From the NCBI GenBank assembly GCA_963846775.1, contig CAWJXB010000001.1, positions 248,001 through 312,000 of the forward strand: a stretch of DNA of 64,000 nt. The letters are read 5' to 3'. Of the stretch, positions 1 to 7,938 are shown one piece after another. Under the pieces are notes generated by a model. It did no database searches. It saw only the letters and a list, made by a program, of their open reading frames with translations, and was not told where the DNA came from. Numbering within the stretch: position 1 is the first letter of the stretch; every line of letters begins with the position of its first letter. The position numbers and the translations under genes were made by a program. The stretch comes from CAVYXA01 sp963846775 (GTDB taxonomy: Bacteria > Verrucomicrobiota > Verrucomicrobiia > Chthoniobacterales > UBA10450).

Positions 1-414
1 AATCAGTTGGCCGCATTTTCGCGCCAGTTCAAAGACGTGAACGAATTTCTAGCGCAGCTCGCGCTCATCAGCAATGTCGATGCGGAAGCCGGACCCGCGG
101 CCAGCAACGAACAGGAGGCGGTCAATCTTTCCACTGTGCATCAGGCGAAAGGTCTGGAGTTTCACACCGTGTTCGTGATCTGGCTTACCGATGGGATGTT
201 CCCGAGCAGCCGTTCGCTCGACACGCGCGAGAATCTCGAAGAAGAGCGCCGATTATTTTACGTCGCCATCACCCGGGCCAGGGACGAGCTTTACCTCACG
301 TATCCGCACAGGCGCTTGAACGCCGGCTACGGCGAGATGTTCCAGCGGCCCTCGCGATTTCTCCAGGAAATTCCTAACAAGCTGGTCGAGGACTGGCAGG
401 TGAGAAGGCAATGA
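1..414 (+). CDS. UvrD/PcrA-type DNA helicase, C-terminal fragment cut by the window edge
   Basis: The frame is open from base 1 and ends at TGA 412-414, so only the last 137 residues are here. They hold two superfamily 1 helicase motifs: STVHQAKGLEF (motif V, about bases 127-162) and EERRLFYVAITRARDEL (motif VI, about 244-295), which contains the arginine finger used in ATP hydrolysis. These are the marks of the 3'-5' helicases UvrD, PcrA and Rep, which work in excision and mismatch repair and at stalled forks. Which of the three it is cannot be told from a fragment. The exonuclease III gene just downstream on the same strand may share a DNA-repair setting, but the two are separated by a repeat tract and coupling is not shown. 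Confidence 0.9.
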   Translation, partial: NQLAAFSRQFKDVNEFLAQLALISNVDAEAGPAASNEQEAVNLSTVHQAKGLEFHTVFVIWLTDGMFPSSRSLDTRENLEEERRLFYVAITRARDELYLTYPHRRLNAGYGEMFQRPSRFLQEIPNKLVEDWQVRRQ

Positions 415-540
415 CGAATGACGAATGACCAATGACAAAGGAATGCCGAATGACCGAATGACGAAAATCGCCGCCACAGTTCTGCGCCATTCGTGCTTCG
501 TCATTGATTCGTCATTCGTGTCATTCGTCATTTTAGTCGT
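411..540. repeat. Degenerate ATGACGA tandem tract with inverted partner (tract 1)
   Basis: Bases 411-467 are a run of imperfect 8-mers of the type ATGACGAA/ATGACCAA, and 493-535 carry the reverse complement type TTCGTCAT, so a transcript could fold into one long imperfect hairpin. The tract fills the gap between the helicase stop and exonuclease III. Similar tracts lie at 9041-9177 and 11026-11240. The block can be read as an N-terminal extension of exonuclease III starting at 425, but that extension is repeat-derived and unlikely to be part of the protein. Confidence 0.75.
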
Positions 541-541
541 G

Positions 542-1333
542 ATGCGCATCGTTTCCTGGAACATCAATTCGCTCCGGAAACGTCAGGATCGTCTGTTCGC
601 GTGGCTCGAAGCCACGAAGCCGGAGGTTGTTTGTCTTCAGGAAACAAAATGCACCGATGACCAGTTTCCGGAATTGGCGTTGCAGGCCGCCGGCTACCAT
701 GCGGTTTATCACGGCGAGAAATCGTACAATGGTGTGGCCATTCTTTCGCAGGCGAAGCCGCGCGAGGTAGGACGATCGTTGGGTGATGAAATTGTTGATC
801 CTCAGGCGCGCGTGATTTCGGCGACGATCGAGAACGTGCGCATCTATTCCATTTATGCGCCTAACGGACAAGCAGTCGGTTCGCCGGCTTATGAATACAA
901 ACTGAATTGGTACCGGCGTCTGCGGAATTGCATCGCCCGGGAGAAGAATGCCGATCTCGCCACGGCGAGTCCGTCCGCTGGCGGACTGGTCGTGTGCGGC
1001 GATTTTAACGTCGCGCCGGAAGATATCGATGTTTACGACCCGGCGCTCTGGCGCGGCGCGATCATGTGTTCCGATGCCGAACGCGAGGCGTTTCAGGCGT
1101 TGGGTCAACTTGGTTTGGTCGATACGTTACGTCTCCATCACAAAGAGGGCGGAATCTTCAGTTGGTGGGATTACCAGATGCGCGCCTTTGAAAAAAATCG
1201 CGGGCTGCGCATCGATGCCGTGCTGGCGAGCAGGTCGCTCGCAGAAAAGTGTACCGCGGCTGGGATCGATCGCGAGATGCGCCAAGGCAAGGAACCCTCC
1301 GATCACGCCCCGGTTTGGGCGGAATTTGAATAG
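542..1333 (+). CDS. xth: Exodeoxyribonuclease III (AP endonuclease, ExoA/Xth family)
   Basis: A 263-residue protein beginning MRIVSWNINSLR, the standard N-terminus of exonuclease III, which cuts DNA at abasic sites and trims 3' ends in base excision repair. Visible family motifs are CLQETK (metal-binding Glu), YAPNGQ, GDFNVAPEDIDVYDP (catalytic Asp and Asn), and SDHAPVWAEF at the C-terminus (catalytic Asp-His). I chose ATG 542 because everything upstream in the same frame is repeat tract. A short palindrome at 970-983 (arms GTCCGC/GCGGAC) sits in a loop just before GDFN and adds roughly ten residues of low-complexity sequence, perhaps an absorbed repeat. The gene ends at hairpins facing moaC, which is convergent. 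Confidence 0.93.
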   Translation: MRIVSWNINSLRKRQDRLFAWLEATKPEVVCLQETKCTDDQFPELALQAAGYHAVYHGEKSYNGVAILSQAKPREVGRSLGDEIVDPQARVISATIENVRIYSIYAPNGQAVGSPAYEYKLNWYRRLRNCIAREKNADLATASPSAGGLVVCGDFNVAPEDIDVYDPALWRGAIMCSDAEREAFQALGQLGLVDTLRLHHKEGGIFSWWDYQMRAFEKNRGLRIDAVLASRSLAEKCTAAGIDREMRQGKEPSDHAPVWAEFE

Positions 1334-1340
1334 CGGTTTT

Positions 1341-1404
1341 GCGGGCGACACGCCCGCCTCTACAACAGACGGCCTTGCGGTGTAGTGGCGCCCGTGTCGG
1401 GCGC
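1341..1404. repeat. Double-hairpin intergenic element, possible bidirectional terminator
   Basis: Two GC-rich hairpins occupy the gap between the convergent xth and moaC genes: arms GCGGGCG/CGCCCGC at 1341-1357 and GCGCCCG/CGGGCGC at 1388-1404. Between them are CTCTACAAC and TGTAG, the terminal motifs of the two-hairpin repeat family seen at 5085, 24967 and 60840, here arranged inside out. The position between converging stops suits transcription termination for both genes, but neither stem is followed by a clear T run. Confidence 0.55.
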
Positions 1405-1411
1405 AAACCCG

Positions 1412-1864
1412 CTAACGAGCTTGTTTTGTTTTCTCGAGCAAACGCACATCGAAGATTTGCATCTGGCTATCAACGGCTTTGCACATGTCGTAGATCGTCA
1501 GCAGCGCGACCGTGACACCGGTTAGCGCTTCCATTTCCACGCCGGTCTGGGCGATGGTTTGCGCGGTGCATTTTACCTCCGCCCCGTCGCCGGTCATGTC
1601 GATGTCGATCTTCACTTCGCCCAGCGGCAAGGTGTGGCAGAGAGGAATGAGCTGCGCGGTTTGCTTCGCTGCTTGAATACCGGCGATTCGCGCGGTGGCG
1701 AACACATTTCCTTTGGCGATTTTATCCTTCGTGATCAAATCAAGAGTCGCCGGCTGAAGTCGAATTTTACCGGCGGCAACTGCGCGCCGCGCGCTCATGG
1801 GTTTCGCAGAGACATCGACCATCTGCGCGCGTCCGTCGGTGCTGATGTGGGTAAGGCGTTTCAC
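1412..1864 (-). CDS. moaC: Cyclic pyranopterin monophosphate synthase MoaC
   Basis: A 150-residue protein of the usual MoaC length, opening LTHISTDGRAQMVDVS. MoaC is a soluble enzyme that converts the MoaA product 3',8-cyclo-GTP into cyclic pyranopterin monophosphate in molybdenum cofactor synthesis. The conserved LIPLCHTLPL segment holds the active-site histidine and the MEALTGV and TIYDMCKAVD segments complete the active site, with the catalytic Asp in the latter. It lies just downstream of moaA on the same strand, with a 34 bp gap that contains a hairpin, so the two are probably one transcript. No moaD, moaE or molybdoenzyme lies in the window. Confidence 0.97.
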   Translation of the reverse strand: MKRLTHISTDGRAQMVDVSAKPMSARRAVAAGKIRLQPATLDLITKDKIAKGNVFATARIAGIQAAKQTAQLIPLCHTLPLGEVKIDIDMTGDGAEVKCTAQTIAQTGVEMEALTGVTVALLTIYDMCKAVDSQMQIFDVRLLEKTKQAR

Positions 1865-1871
1865 AACCTTT

Positions 1872-1890
1872 CGGCGGTCACAGACCGCCG
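1872..1890. repeat. Short hairpin repeat between moaA and moaC
   Basis: Perfect arms CGGCGGTC and GACCGCCG around ACA, followed by GCTACAG, which matches one half of the TGTAG...CTACA element (compare 60840-60911). It sits between two genes that should be cotranscribed, so it may tune the relative expression of moaA and moaC or simply be a tolerated insertion. Confidence 0.6.
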
Positions 1891-1898
1891 CTACAGAA

Positions 1899-2900
1899 TC
1901 ATCCGCCGATGGCGATCATCTTTCGATTGGGCTGATAACTATTGCGAAAATCGTGCTCCTTTGGTTTGCGATCGACGACGTCGAGGAAAAACTGTCGCAG
2001 CTCGGTGTCACTCGCGCCAGCGCGCAGGGGGGTCATGATGTCGAACTCGAGATAGCTACCGAGACATGGGCGCAATCTACCGTCACACGTGAGGCGCAAT
2101 TTGTTGCAGTTCTCGCAAAAGTGGAGGTTCGTCATCGCGCCGATGAAACCGACGCACTGATTGCGGCCAGGGAGTCGATAATAAGTGGCTGGACCGTTTG
2201 TGCGAAATTCCGGCTCCGGCATGAGACTGCCGTAGTGTGATTCGATCGCACGCCTGGCTTCCAGGATCGACAGGAAATTGCGCTCGTCGAGCACTTCGCT
2301 CGTGCTCACCGGCATCAGCTCAATGAAACGCAGAATCAAATTGCGCGCCCCGGCGAACTCGACCAGCGGCACCAATTGATCTTCGTTCCGGCCGCGCATG
2401 AGAACGCAATTGAGTTTGATCTGATCGAAGCCAGCGGCAATGGCAGCATCGATTCCATCGAGCACTTGGGAATGAAAATCGCGGCCAGTGATGGCGGCGT
2501 AAATCTGTCGATCCAGCGTATCGAGCGAAATGTTAACGGTGCGGACGCTGGCCGCGTGCAGAGCTGCCGCCATGGTTAGGCCGGGTTCGACTTCGCGCGC
2601 GAGCAACGTTCCGTTGGTCGAAAGGCCGATGTCGCGCAGATGGTCGATCTTCGGCAGCGCGCGCATGAAATGGAGAACGTCGCGGCGGGTGAGCGGTTCG
2701 CCGCCGGTGATTCGCACCTTGGACACGCCCAGGTCCGCGGCGATGCGGATCAGGCGCAGCGTTTCCTCGTAACTGAGAATATCTTCGCGCGGGAGCCATT
2801 CCTGCAACTCTTGCGGCATGCAATAGGTACAGCGCTCATTGCAACGGTCGGTAATCGACACGCGCAGATACGAAATGCGATGGCCATAACGATCCTGCAT
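1899..2900 (-). CDS. moaA: GTP 3',8-cyclase MoaA (radical SAM)
   Basis: A 333-residue radical SAM enzyme that cyclises GTP to 3',8-cyclo-7,8-dihydro-GTP, the first step of molybdenum cofactor synthesis. The N-terminal iron-sulfur site is read as CNERCTYC (CxxxCxxC, about residues 18-25), followed by the radical SAM glycine motif ITGGEPLTRRD. The C-terminal half has the second cluster site FCENCNKLRLTCDG and a third cysteine in LRPCLGS, which binds substrate GTP in the family. Length and ending (IAIGG) match full-length MoaA. It is divergent from the lipoprotein gene at 2975, and moaC follows it. Confidence 0.97.
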   Translation of the reverse strand: MQDRYGHRISYLRVSITDRCNERCTYCMPQELQEWLPREDILSYEETLRLIRIAADLGVSKVRITGGEPLTRRDVLHFMRALPKIDHLRDIGLSTNGTLLAREVEPGLTMAAALHAASVRTVNISLDTLDRQIYAAITGRDFHSQVLDGIDAAIAAGFDQIKLNCVLMRGRNEDQLVPLVEFAGARNLILRFIELMPVSTSEVLDERNFLSILEARRAIESHYGSLMPEPEFRTNGPATYYRLPGRNQCVGFIGAMTNLHFCENCNKLRLTCDGRLRPCLGSYLEFDIMTPLRAGASDTELRQFFLDVVDRKPKEHDFRNSYQPNRKMIAIGG

Positions 2901-2974
2901 CCAGACGCAACTTTACGAACGATAAAAGGTTGAATCAAGGAAGTGCGATAATAGACTCGAAATAAGGAGGCTGT

Positions 2975-3520
2975 ATGATTTTCACGATGACGCGTCAGAT
3001 TATTTTTCGGGCGCTGATGCTGGCGCTAGTCGCGGGCACGTTGACACTAACAGGCTGCTCGACAGTCGAGAGCCGGATTTCCGATCACCCGGAGATTTAC
3101 AACAATCTTTCTCCTAAGGATCAGGCGCTGGCGCGCGAGGGCCGGATCCGCGGTGGTATGTCGATGGATGCAGTCTGGCTGGCATGGGGAAATCCAGACC
3201 GAAAGATCGCGGGCAACATGCGGGGACGTGAAACCGAGACATGGGTGTACGTTCAGTATCAGACGGCTTATCCGTATGGTTATCCTTATGGCTACCCCTA
3301 CGGGCCGTACGGTTTCGGCGGCTACGGCTACGGCTTTGGCTACGGGGGTTTGGTTCGGGCGCATCACGGCCATCGGTTCATCTTCTTTGGCGATCCATTC
3401 TACGATCCGTTCTACTATTCATGGTACATCCCGCCGAGTATCCCAGTTCCCTACAAGACCGTCACGTTCTCAAATGGCCGGGTGGTATCGTTCCAATATC
3501 TGATGAATCCGAGCCGCTGA
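2975..3520 (+). CDS. Predicted lipoprotein with Gly/Tyr-rich segment, function unknown
   Basis: The first 26 residues form a lipoprotein signal with the lipobox LTGC, so the mature protein should be anchored to a membrane. The middle part (about residues 90-130) is a Tyr/Gly/Pro-rich run made of YPYG-like units, and the C-terminal part has PVPYKTVTFSNGRVVSFQ. Residues 58-85 (MSMDAVWLAWGNPDRK) resemble the small outer-membrane lipoprotein domains that contain an MxxxxV.xxxGxP motif, as in SmpA/OmlA-like proteins, but the match is weak. A strong ribosome site AAGGAGG lies four bases before ATG 2975. I cannot assign a function. Confidence 0.75.
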   Translation: MIFTMTRQIIFRALMLALVAGTLTLTGCSTVESRISDHPEIYNNLSPKDQALAREGRIRGGMSMDAVWLAWGNPDRKIAGNMRGRETETWVYVQYQTAYPYGYPYGYPYGPYGFGGYGYGFGYGGLVRAHHGHRFIFFGDPFYDPFYYSWYIPPSIPVPYKTVTFSNGRVVSFQYLMNPSR

Positions 3521-3563
3521 TCGGCATTGACTTGCCGCAGAGCGAAGCCAATCTGGATTTGCC

Positions 3564-5075
3564 ATGGCTTACCGCTCATTCCGGACCTTTCTCGAAGCGC
3601 TGGAGCAGGCAGGCGAGTTGAAGCGCGTTGCGGTCCCGGTTGATACCGATCTGCTGATCAGCGAGTGGGCCGATCGGGAGATGAAATCGCCCGGTGGCGG
3701 GAAGGCGTTGCTGTTCGACCAACCAATTGTCGATGGAAAAACGTCTGCCTTCCCGGTGGCGATCAACACCATGGGATCACGCCGGCGAATGGCGCTCGCG
3801 TTGGGCGTGGCTGAGGTGGAAGAGATCGCACAAGAAATTCAACTGATCCTGAAAGCTAAACCGCCGACCGATTTGCGCGAAGGCTTTGCGTTGCTCAAAC
3901 AGGGAATTCATCTGCTCCATGCGCGACCAAAGATGGTGAAGGACGCGCCGTGCCAGGAAGTGGTCGAGATTGTCCAAGGAATGACGGCTTCCGCGCCGTC
4001 ATCTACCAACATGACGGCTGGAAAGCCGTCACTCCTTGATCTGCCGATCCTGAAATGCTGGCCGAAGGACGGTGGGCGATTCATCACTTTGCCTAACGTG
4101 CACACGCGCGATCCAGAAACGGGCGCACGGAACGTCGGCGTTTACCGGATGCAGATTTACGACGATCGCACGACCGCGATGCATTGGCAGATTCACAAGG
4201 TCGGGGCGCGTCATGGGAAACGCTATTACGAGCGCGGTGAACGAATGCCGGTGGCGGTCACGCTAGGGGGCGATCCGGTTTATACGTTTGCCGCAACCGC
4301 GCCGTTACCGGATGGGCTGGATGAGATTCTGTTTGCCGGTTTCTTGCGCAAGAAATCGGTCGAGCTGGTGCGCTGCAAGACGATCGACGTCGATGTTCCG
4401 GCCGATGTCGATTTTGTCTTGGAAGGTTACGTTCAGCCGGGCGAGATGCGGCCGGAGGGTCCGTTTGGCGACCACACCGGTTTTTACACGGCGGTGGAGG
4501 ATTACCCCGTTTTTCATCTGACCGCGATCACGCACCGGCGCGATGCCGTTTATCCGACGACGATTGTCGGGATTCCGCCGATGGAAGATTTTTACATGGG
4601 TGACACGACCGTCCGGATTTTTCTGCCCGTGTTCAAAATGAACTTTCCGGAGATTGTCGATATGACGCTGCCACCCGAAGGGGTGTTTCATAATCTCGTT
4701 TTCGTCAGCATCCGGAAACAGTACCCGTATCAGGCGTTCAAAGTGATGCATGGTCTCTGGGGCATGGGCCAGATGATGTTCAGCAAATACATCGTTGTGG
4801 TGGACGAAGATTGCGACGTGCACAACACCAGCGAAATACTTTTTCGTTTGTGCGCGAACACCGATCCGGCGCGCGACACGACCATCATCAGAAATCCGAG
4901 CGATTCGCTCGACCACGCGCCGACCGAGCAGAACGTTGGATCACACATGGGCTTTGACGCGACGCGAAAATTGCCGGGCGAAGGCTACCGGCGCTCCTGG
5001 CCGGAGATGCTAAAGATGACCGACGAAGCACGTAAGCTCGTGGATGAGCTCCAGCGAAAAACGAGTGCGAGCTAA
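3564..5075 (+). CDS. UbiD-family decarboxylase (prenylated-FMN dependent)
   Basis: A 503-residue member of the UbiD family, which performs reversible non-oxidative decarboxylation of aromatic or unsaturated acids using prenylated FMN made by UbiX. Family marks include the N-terminal MAYRSFRTFLEALEQAGEL, the ..GVYRMQIYDDRTTAMHWQIHK.. cofactor region, and EGPFGDHTGFY near residues 299-309. Residues about 139-157 (GMTASAPS...NMTAGKPS) do not belong to the family and are encoded by a pair of palindromes at 3981-4032, so the repeat has been absorbed in frame. No ubiX is visible nearby. Substrate is unknown: 4-hydroxy-3-polyprenylbenzoate in quinone synthesis is one option. Confidence 0.9.
   Translation: MAYRSFRTFLEALEQAGELKRVAVPVDTDLLISEWADREMKSPGGGKALLFDQPIVDGKTSAFPVAINTMGSRRRMALALGVAEVEEIAQEIQLILKAKPPTDLREGFALLKQGIHLLHARPKMVKDAPCQEVVEIVQGMTASAPSSTNMTAGKPSLLDLPILKCWPKDGGRFITLPNVHTRDPETGARNVGVYRMQIYDDRTTAMHWQIHKVGARHGKRYYERGERMPVAVTLGGDPVYTFAATAPLPDGLDEILFAGFLRKKSVELVRCKTIDVDVPADVDFVLEGYVQPGEMRPEGPFGDHTGFYTAVEDYPVFHLTAITHRRDAVYPTTIVGIPPMEDFYMGDTTVRIFLPVFKMNFPEIVDMTLPPEGVFHNLVFVSIRKQYPYQAFKVMHGLWGMGQMMFSKYIVVVDEDCDVHNTSEILFRLCANTDPARDTTIIRNPSDSLDHAPTEQNVGSHMGFDATRKLPGEGYRRSWPEMLKMTDEARKLVDELQRKTSAS
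3981..4031. repeat. Pair of palindromes inserted in frame in the ubiD-like gene
   Basis: Two hairpins in tandem: arms ATGACGGC/GCCGTCAT at 3981-4002 and TGACGGCT/AGCCGTCA at 4012-4031. The combined length keeps the reading frame and adds about 18 small, polar residues between an alpha-helical part and the conserved LDLPILKCWP segment. The two units are near copies of one another, so this is a repeat rather than a natural loop. Confidence 0.8.
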
Positions 5076-5084
5076 AACCCTGAT

Positions 5085-5160
5085 TTGTAGCGACGGTCGC
5101 CGAGCGTCGCAAACTCCTTGCCCAAAACGGCGACCCCGAAATACTTCGGGGCCGCTAAAG
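5085..5160. repeat. Two-hairpin TTGTAG...GCTAAAG element
   Basis: Begins TTGTAGC right after the ubiD-like stop, has a first imperfect stem (GCGACGGTCGCCGAGCGTCGC region, 5090-5110) and a second perfect stem with arms CCCCGAA/TTCGGGG at 5134-5150. Same plan as 24967-25035, 60840-60911 and the coding copy at 13293-13369. It also fills the gap to the convergent small lipoprotein gene and may terminate both transcripts. Confidence 0.65.
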
Positions 5161-5185
5161 ATTATTGGAGTGTGACGCTTTTCAC

Positions 5186-5584
5186 CTACGGCCTTCGGAA
5201 CAATCGGCCGTTATCAGCATCGCGCGTCAATCCGCCGTGCGGAACTCCACGCAGATCGTAGACTCGCCCGGTGTAAGGACTGTAGTAGAGACCGGGACGA
5301 CCGGCGTAACGAGCGAATGGGAAACCACCTGGAGGAGGCGGACCGTACCGTGTTGCTTCTTCCTGCGCGATCGCGCTGCCAATGAGCGCGCCGCTGGCCG
5401 CGCCGATGGCCGCGCCGATGGCTGCGCCCTGCACGTGTCCCGTCGCTGCGCCGCCAATAATCGCACCGGTAGCCGCGCCATAGCCGGCGCCTTGTCCGGC
5501 ATACGTGTCACAGGAATTTAAGGCGAGCGCACATAACGCCAAGCCGGAGATTCCCGCTGATAGAGTCGCTTTATTGATTTTCAT
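5186..5584 (-). CDS. Small glycine-zipper lipoprotein, function unknown
   Basis: A 132-residue exported protein. Residues 1-24 form a signal with lipobox-like ALNSC, so it is probably lipidated. Residues 30-72 are a glycine zipper built of GAATGAIIGGAATG and GAAIGAAIGAASGALIG, the arrangement found in outer-membrane lipoproteins such as Pcp/SlyB and in membrane-inserting peptides. The tail is rich in Pro, Tyr and Arg and has LYYSPYTGRVYDLRG. The glycine zipper suggests packing within or against a membrane. No neighbour gives a clue to role. Confidence 0.75.
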   Translation of the reverse strand: MKINKATLSAGISGLALCALALNSCDTYAGQGAGYGAATGAIIGGAATGHVQGAAIGAAIGAASGALIGSAIAQEEATRYGPPPPGGFPFARYAGRPGLYYSPYTGRVYDLRGVPHGGLTRDADNGRLFRRP

Positions 5585-5672
5585 AAGTCTCGTTTCCCAT
5601 CATCGACAGTTACTAGAGGTTCGCAAACGAAAACTCGGACGGACGCATCACGCGAAAAATTCATAGAATGTT

Positions 5673-5866
5673 TTGGCGCCGAAGGCGCGACCTCAATGAC
5701 AACCTCGGGCAACGCCCGAGGATTAGAATGCAGGCCCGGGCAGAGCGCTGAAAGCGCGTCTCAAAGCGTGTAATGAAATCGCGCCTTCAGCGCTAGGGAT
5801 ATCTAAACACACCAGTTCCTGGGGTGTCGCCCCAGGCTCAGCCATGATACGCGCCTTTGGCGCTAA
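5673..5866. repeat. 190 bp multi-hairpin palindromic element, copy 1
   Basis: Five stems in mirror order: GCGCC/GGCGC, then CCTCGGGC/GCCCGAGG, then a central stem with arms at 5744-5758 (AGCGCTGAAAGCGCG) and 5780-5794, then CCTGGGG/CCCCAGG, then GCGCC/GGCGC followed by TAA. Outer stems mirror each other, so the whole unit is one large dyad. Copies 2 and 3 are at 51251-51446 and 63050-63234. This copy ends ten bases before the stop of the squalene/phytoene-synthase-like gene. The rest of the 5585-5876 gap holds nothing else I can name. Confidence 0.85.
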
Positions 5867-5876
5867 CAGGTGCGAT

Positions 5877-6698
5877 TCAAATCGATTTCAATAGTTGGAC
5901 GAGAATCCGGCCCGCTTTGTCGATCTTGTTTAGTCGGTATTCCTTTTCGAAAACGCGGAAGCAGTCGCGCTCCATCTTATCCAGGAGTCCGCGATAAACC
6001 GATCCCATGATCTCGGCCGCGACCATCGACCGTCGATCTTCGCTCGGGAGCAATTCCGTCGCGCGAGCGAAAAAACCACGGGCCCGGGCCGCTTCGAACT
6101 CGATCAATCGAATGAAACGCTCATTGTATTGTCGATCTTGCAATTCCGTTTCAGAATAACCAAAGCGTGTCATATCATCGAGCGGCACATAAATCCGGCC
6201 ATTTCGCAAATCCTTGCCGACGTCGCGGATGATATTGGTCATCTGCAAAGCCAGGCCGAGTTGGATGGCGTATTCTTTGCAAGCGGGATTGCGATAGCCG
6301 AAAATCTCGATGGAAACTAGGCCGACCGCGCTGGCAACACGGTAACAATAAAGCCGGAGATCTTCGAAGTCGTCATAACGCGAGATGGTCAGATCCATCT
6401 CCACGCCGGCAATAATTTCTTCCAGCATGTCGGGCGTGAGCGAATAATGGTCGATCAAGCGGCGGACATCGGCGGCCAGCGTTGGTTCGTTACGGACGGG
6501 CGCTTGCAGCATTTCTCGCCAGGCCAGGAGACGGCTTTGCTTCTCAGCCACATCCAACGTCGTCGAGTCCGCAATGTCGTCGATCAGGCGGCAGAAGGCG
6601 TAGAACGTCGTGATGTCGCGCTTGCGCTCGCCGCTCAACGAGATAAACGCGAGCGCGAGATTCGATTTACTTTCCCGGGTAATTTTCGCCGCGTTCAC
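5877..6698 (-). CDS. Squalene/phytoene synthase family prenyltransferase (HpnC/HpnD-like)
   Basis: A 273-residue head-to-head prenyltransferase. The first aspartate-rich motif is DDIAD in a FYAFCRLIDDIADS context and the second is RDVGKD in NIIRDVGKDLRNGRIYVP; these bind the magnesium-diphosphate of two prenyl diphosphates. Such enzymes make presqualene diphosphate, squalene or phytoene at the membrane surface. The start is taken as GTG 6698, which overlaps the stop of the membrane protein gene upstream (TAATGTG), implying translational coupling; the reading frame continues upstream but only through the other gene. No hopene cyclase or carotenoid gene is present, so the product (hopanoid or carotenoid path) is undecided. 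Confidence 0.9.
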   Translation of the reverse strand: MNAAKITRESKSNLALAFISLSGERKRDITTFYAFCRLIDDIADSTTLDVAEKQSRLLAWREMLQAPVRNEPTLAADVRRLIDHYSLTPDMLEEIIAGVEMDLTISRYDDFEDLRLYCYRVASAVGLVSIEIFGYRNPACKEYAIQLGLALQMTNIIRDVGKDLRNGRIYVPLDDMTRFGYSETELQDRQYNERFIRLIEFEAARARGFFARATELLPSEDRRSMVAAEIMGSVYRGLLDKMERDCFRVFEKEYRLNKIDKAGRILVQLLKSI

Positions 6699-6699
6699 A

Positions 6700-7872
6700 T
6701 TAGTAGGCGATCCATGTCTCCTGGCCGATCCGGGCCCGGTCGCATTGCCGGAATAGGCAGACCCACGAGGCCAGGAGCCAGCCGATAATAAATCCGCGGG
6801 CAAGCACGAAAGCGGTTTTCCACAGGAACAACGCCAGCAAACGATCGGCAATCGCGCCGCGAACGATCGCGTCGCAGCTGGCGAGCAGGAAAAAATGGAT
6901 CGCGCAAATCAGAAGAAACCAACCGAGCCGGGTCAGGTTTCGGTTCATGAATTCCCAGTGGGCGCGAAGGGCGACGCCCAGATTCTCATTGTGCAGCGCC
7001 AGCGAAATCTGTACCGAGCAAAACGCGATGATTAATCCACTCATGAAAACGCGTTGGATCGGAAGATAATCGAGCACGTCGGGGATGTTGGTAAAATAAG
7101 CGAGTAATAGCGGGAGGCGAAGAACCAGCGTGCTGACAATGATCAAGATGCCAGCCCATTCCAAAACATAACTGAACCGACGCATGGCGAACCGGAGGAG
7201 CTCACCTTCTTCGAAGCCAAGGCCTTTGATCCAGGCGAGACACACCGTGATGAGATAGACTTGAACGTAAACGCCAAAGAGGTACTCGAAAACAAAGGCG
7301 ACCACATCGACCGAGGCCGAGATTTGCAACATTCTCAGTCCAACCAGTTCTCCGCCCCAATGCGGCAAGAGCCAAAAGACAATGGGCTTCAGGAGTGAGG
7401 CCAAAGCGCCTAATAAAAGGATCAGATAAATGAGGTAACTCCAAAAGCGATAGCGTTTGCGCAGCGCGCCGAAGAGCACGCCATGCAAGCCGCGCCAGTT
7501 CGAAAACAGCAGGAACGCTGCGATGACCGAGAGCGGATAGGTCGTAGTCGCGTTATCGAAGATGCCAGCCACTCCTTCAAGCACCGGCAACGGCACGTCA
7601 CTCCTGATTTCCATAAATCTTGGCCAGTGCCACTCCGCGAAGGAGATGATCTGGCCGGGATCGACATCGTCTATATTTTGAATCGGCGTGAACGTGGCGA
7701 ATTGGAAAACGAAATAGGCGAACCCGAACAGAACAAAGGTCAGACCGATGCGCTTGAAACGAGCGACGCAACGAAATCCATCGCGGATCGAGAGACGCAC
7801 CGGATTAAAGAGCATCAGCAGAACGTATCCGGCAAAGAAACCGAGCAGCAGGTAAATGCGGGGCAGGAACAT
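6700..7872 (-). CDS. Polytopic membrane protein, function unknown
   Basis: A 390-residue protein with about eight to nine hydrophobic segments spread through its length (for example IYLLLGFFAGYVLLMLF at the N-terminus and a run near residues 340-365). ATG 7872 is chosen over an in-frame start at 7908 because the sequence before it is low in hydrophobicity and the MFLPRIYLLL start gives a clean membrane entry. I recognise no domain. It lies 66 bp downstream of lepB and overlaps the start of the prenyltransferase gene, so it is probably part of a lepA-lepB-membrane protein-synthase transcript. Confidence 0.75.
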   Translation of the reverse strand: MFLPRIYLLLGFFAGYVLLMLFNPVRLSIRDGFRCVARFKRIGLTFVLFGFAYFVFQFATFTPIQNIDDVDPGQIISFAEWHWPRFMEIRSDVPLPVLEGVAGIFDNATTTYPLSVIAAFLLFSNWRGLHGVLFGALRKRYRFWSYLIYLILLLGALASLLKPIVFWLLPHWGGELVGLRMLQISASVDVVAFVFEYLFGVYVQVYLITVCLAWIKGLGFEEGELLRFAMRRFSYVLEWAGILIIVSTLVLRLPLLLAYFTNIPDVLDYLPIQRVFMSGLIIAFCSVQISLALHNENLGVALRAHWEFMNRNLTRLGWFLLICAIHFFLLASCDAIVRGAIADRLLALFLWKTAFVLARGFIIGWLLASWVCLFRQCDRARIGQETWIAY

Positions 7873-7938
7873 CGGAGTGGAGTAGGGGAGTGACGGAGTA
7901 AATCCCAACTAGCTTTTCACTCCACTACTCCATTCCAC

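Noticed and set aside
2905..2974. Sigma70-like boxes between moaA and the lipoprotein gene
   Set aside because: A TTGAAT and a TAATAG are present but 13 bases apart rather than about 17, so I do not call a promoter.
5673..5866. CRISPR-like array from recurring GCGCTGAAAGCGC units
   Set aside because: Units are palindromic stems of one element, not equal repeats with unique spacers, and no cas genes are present.
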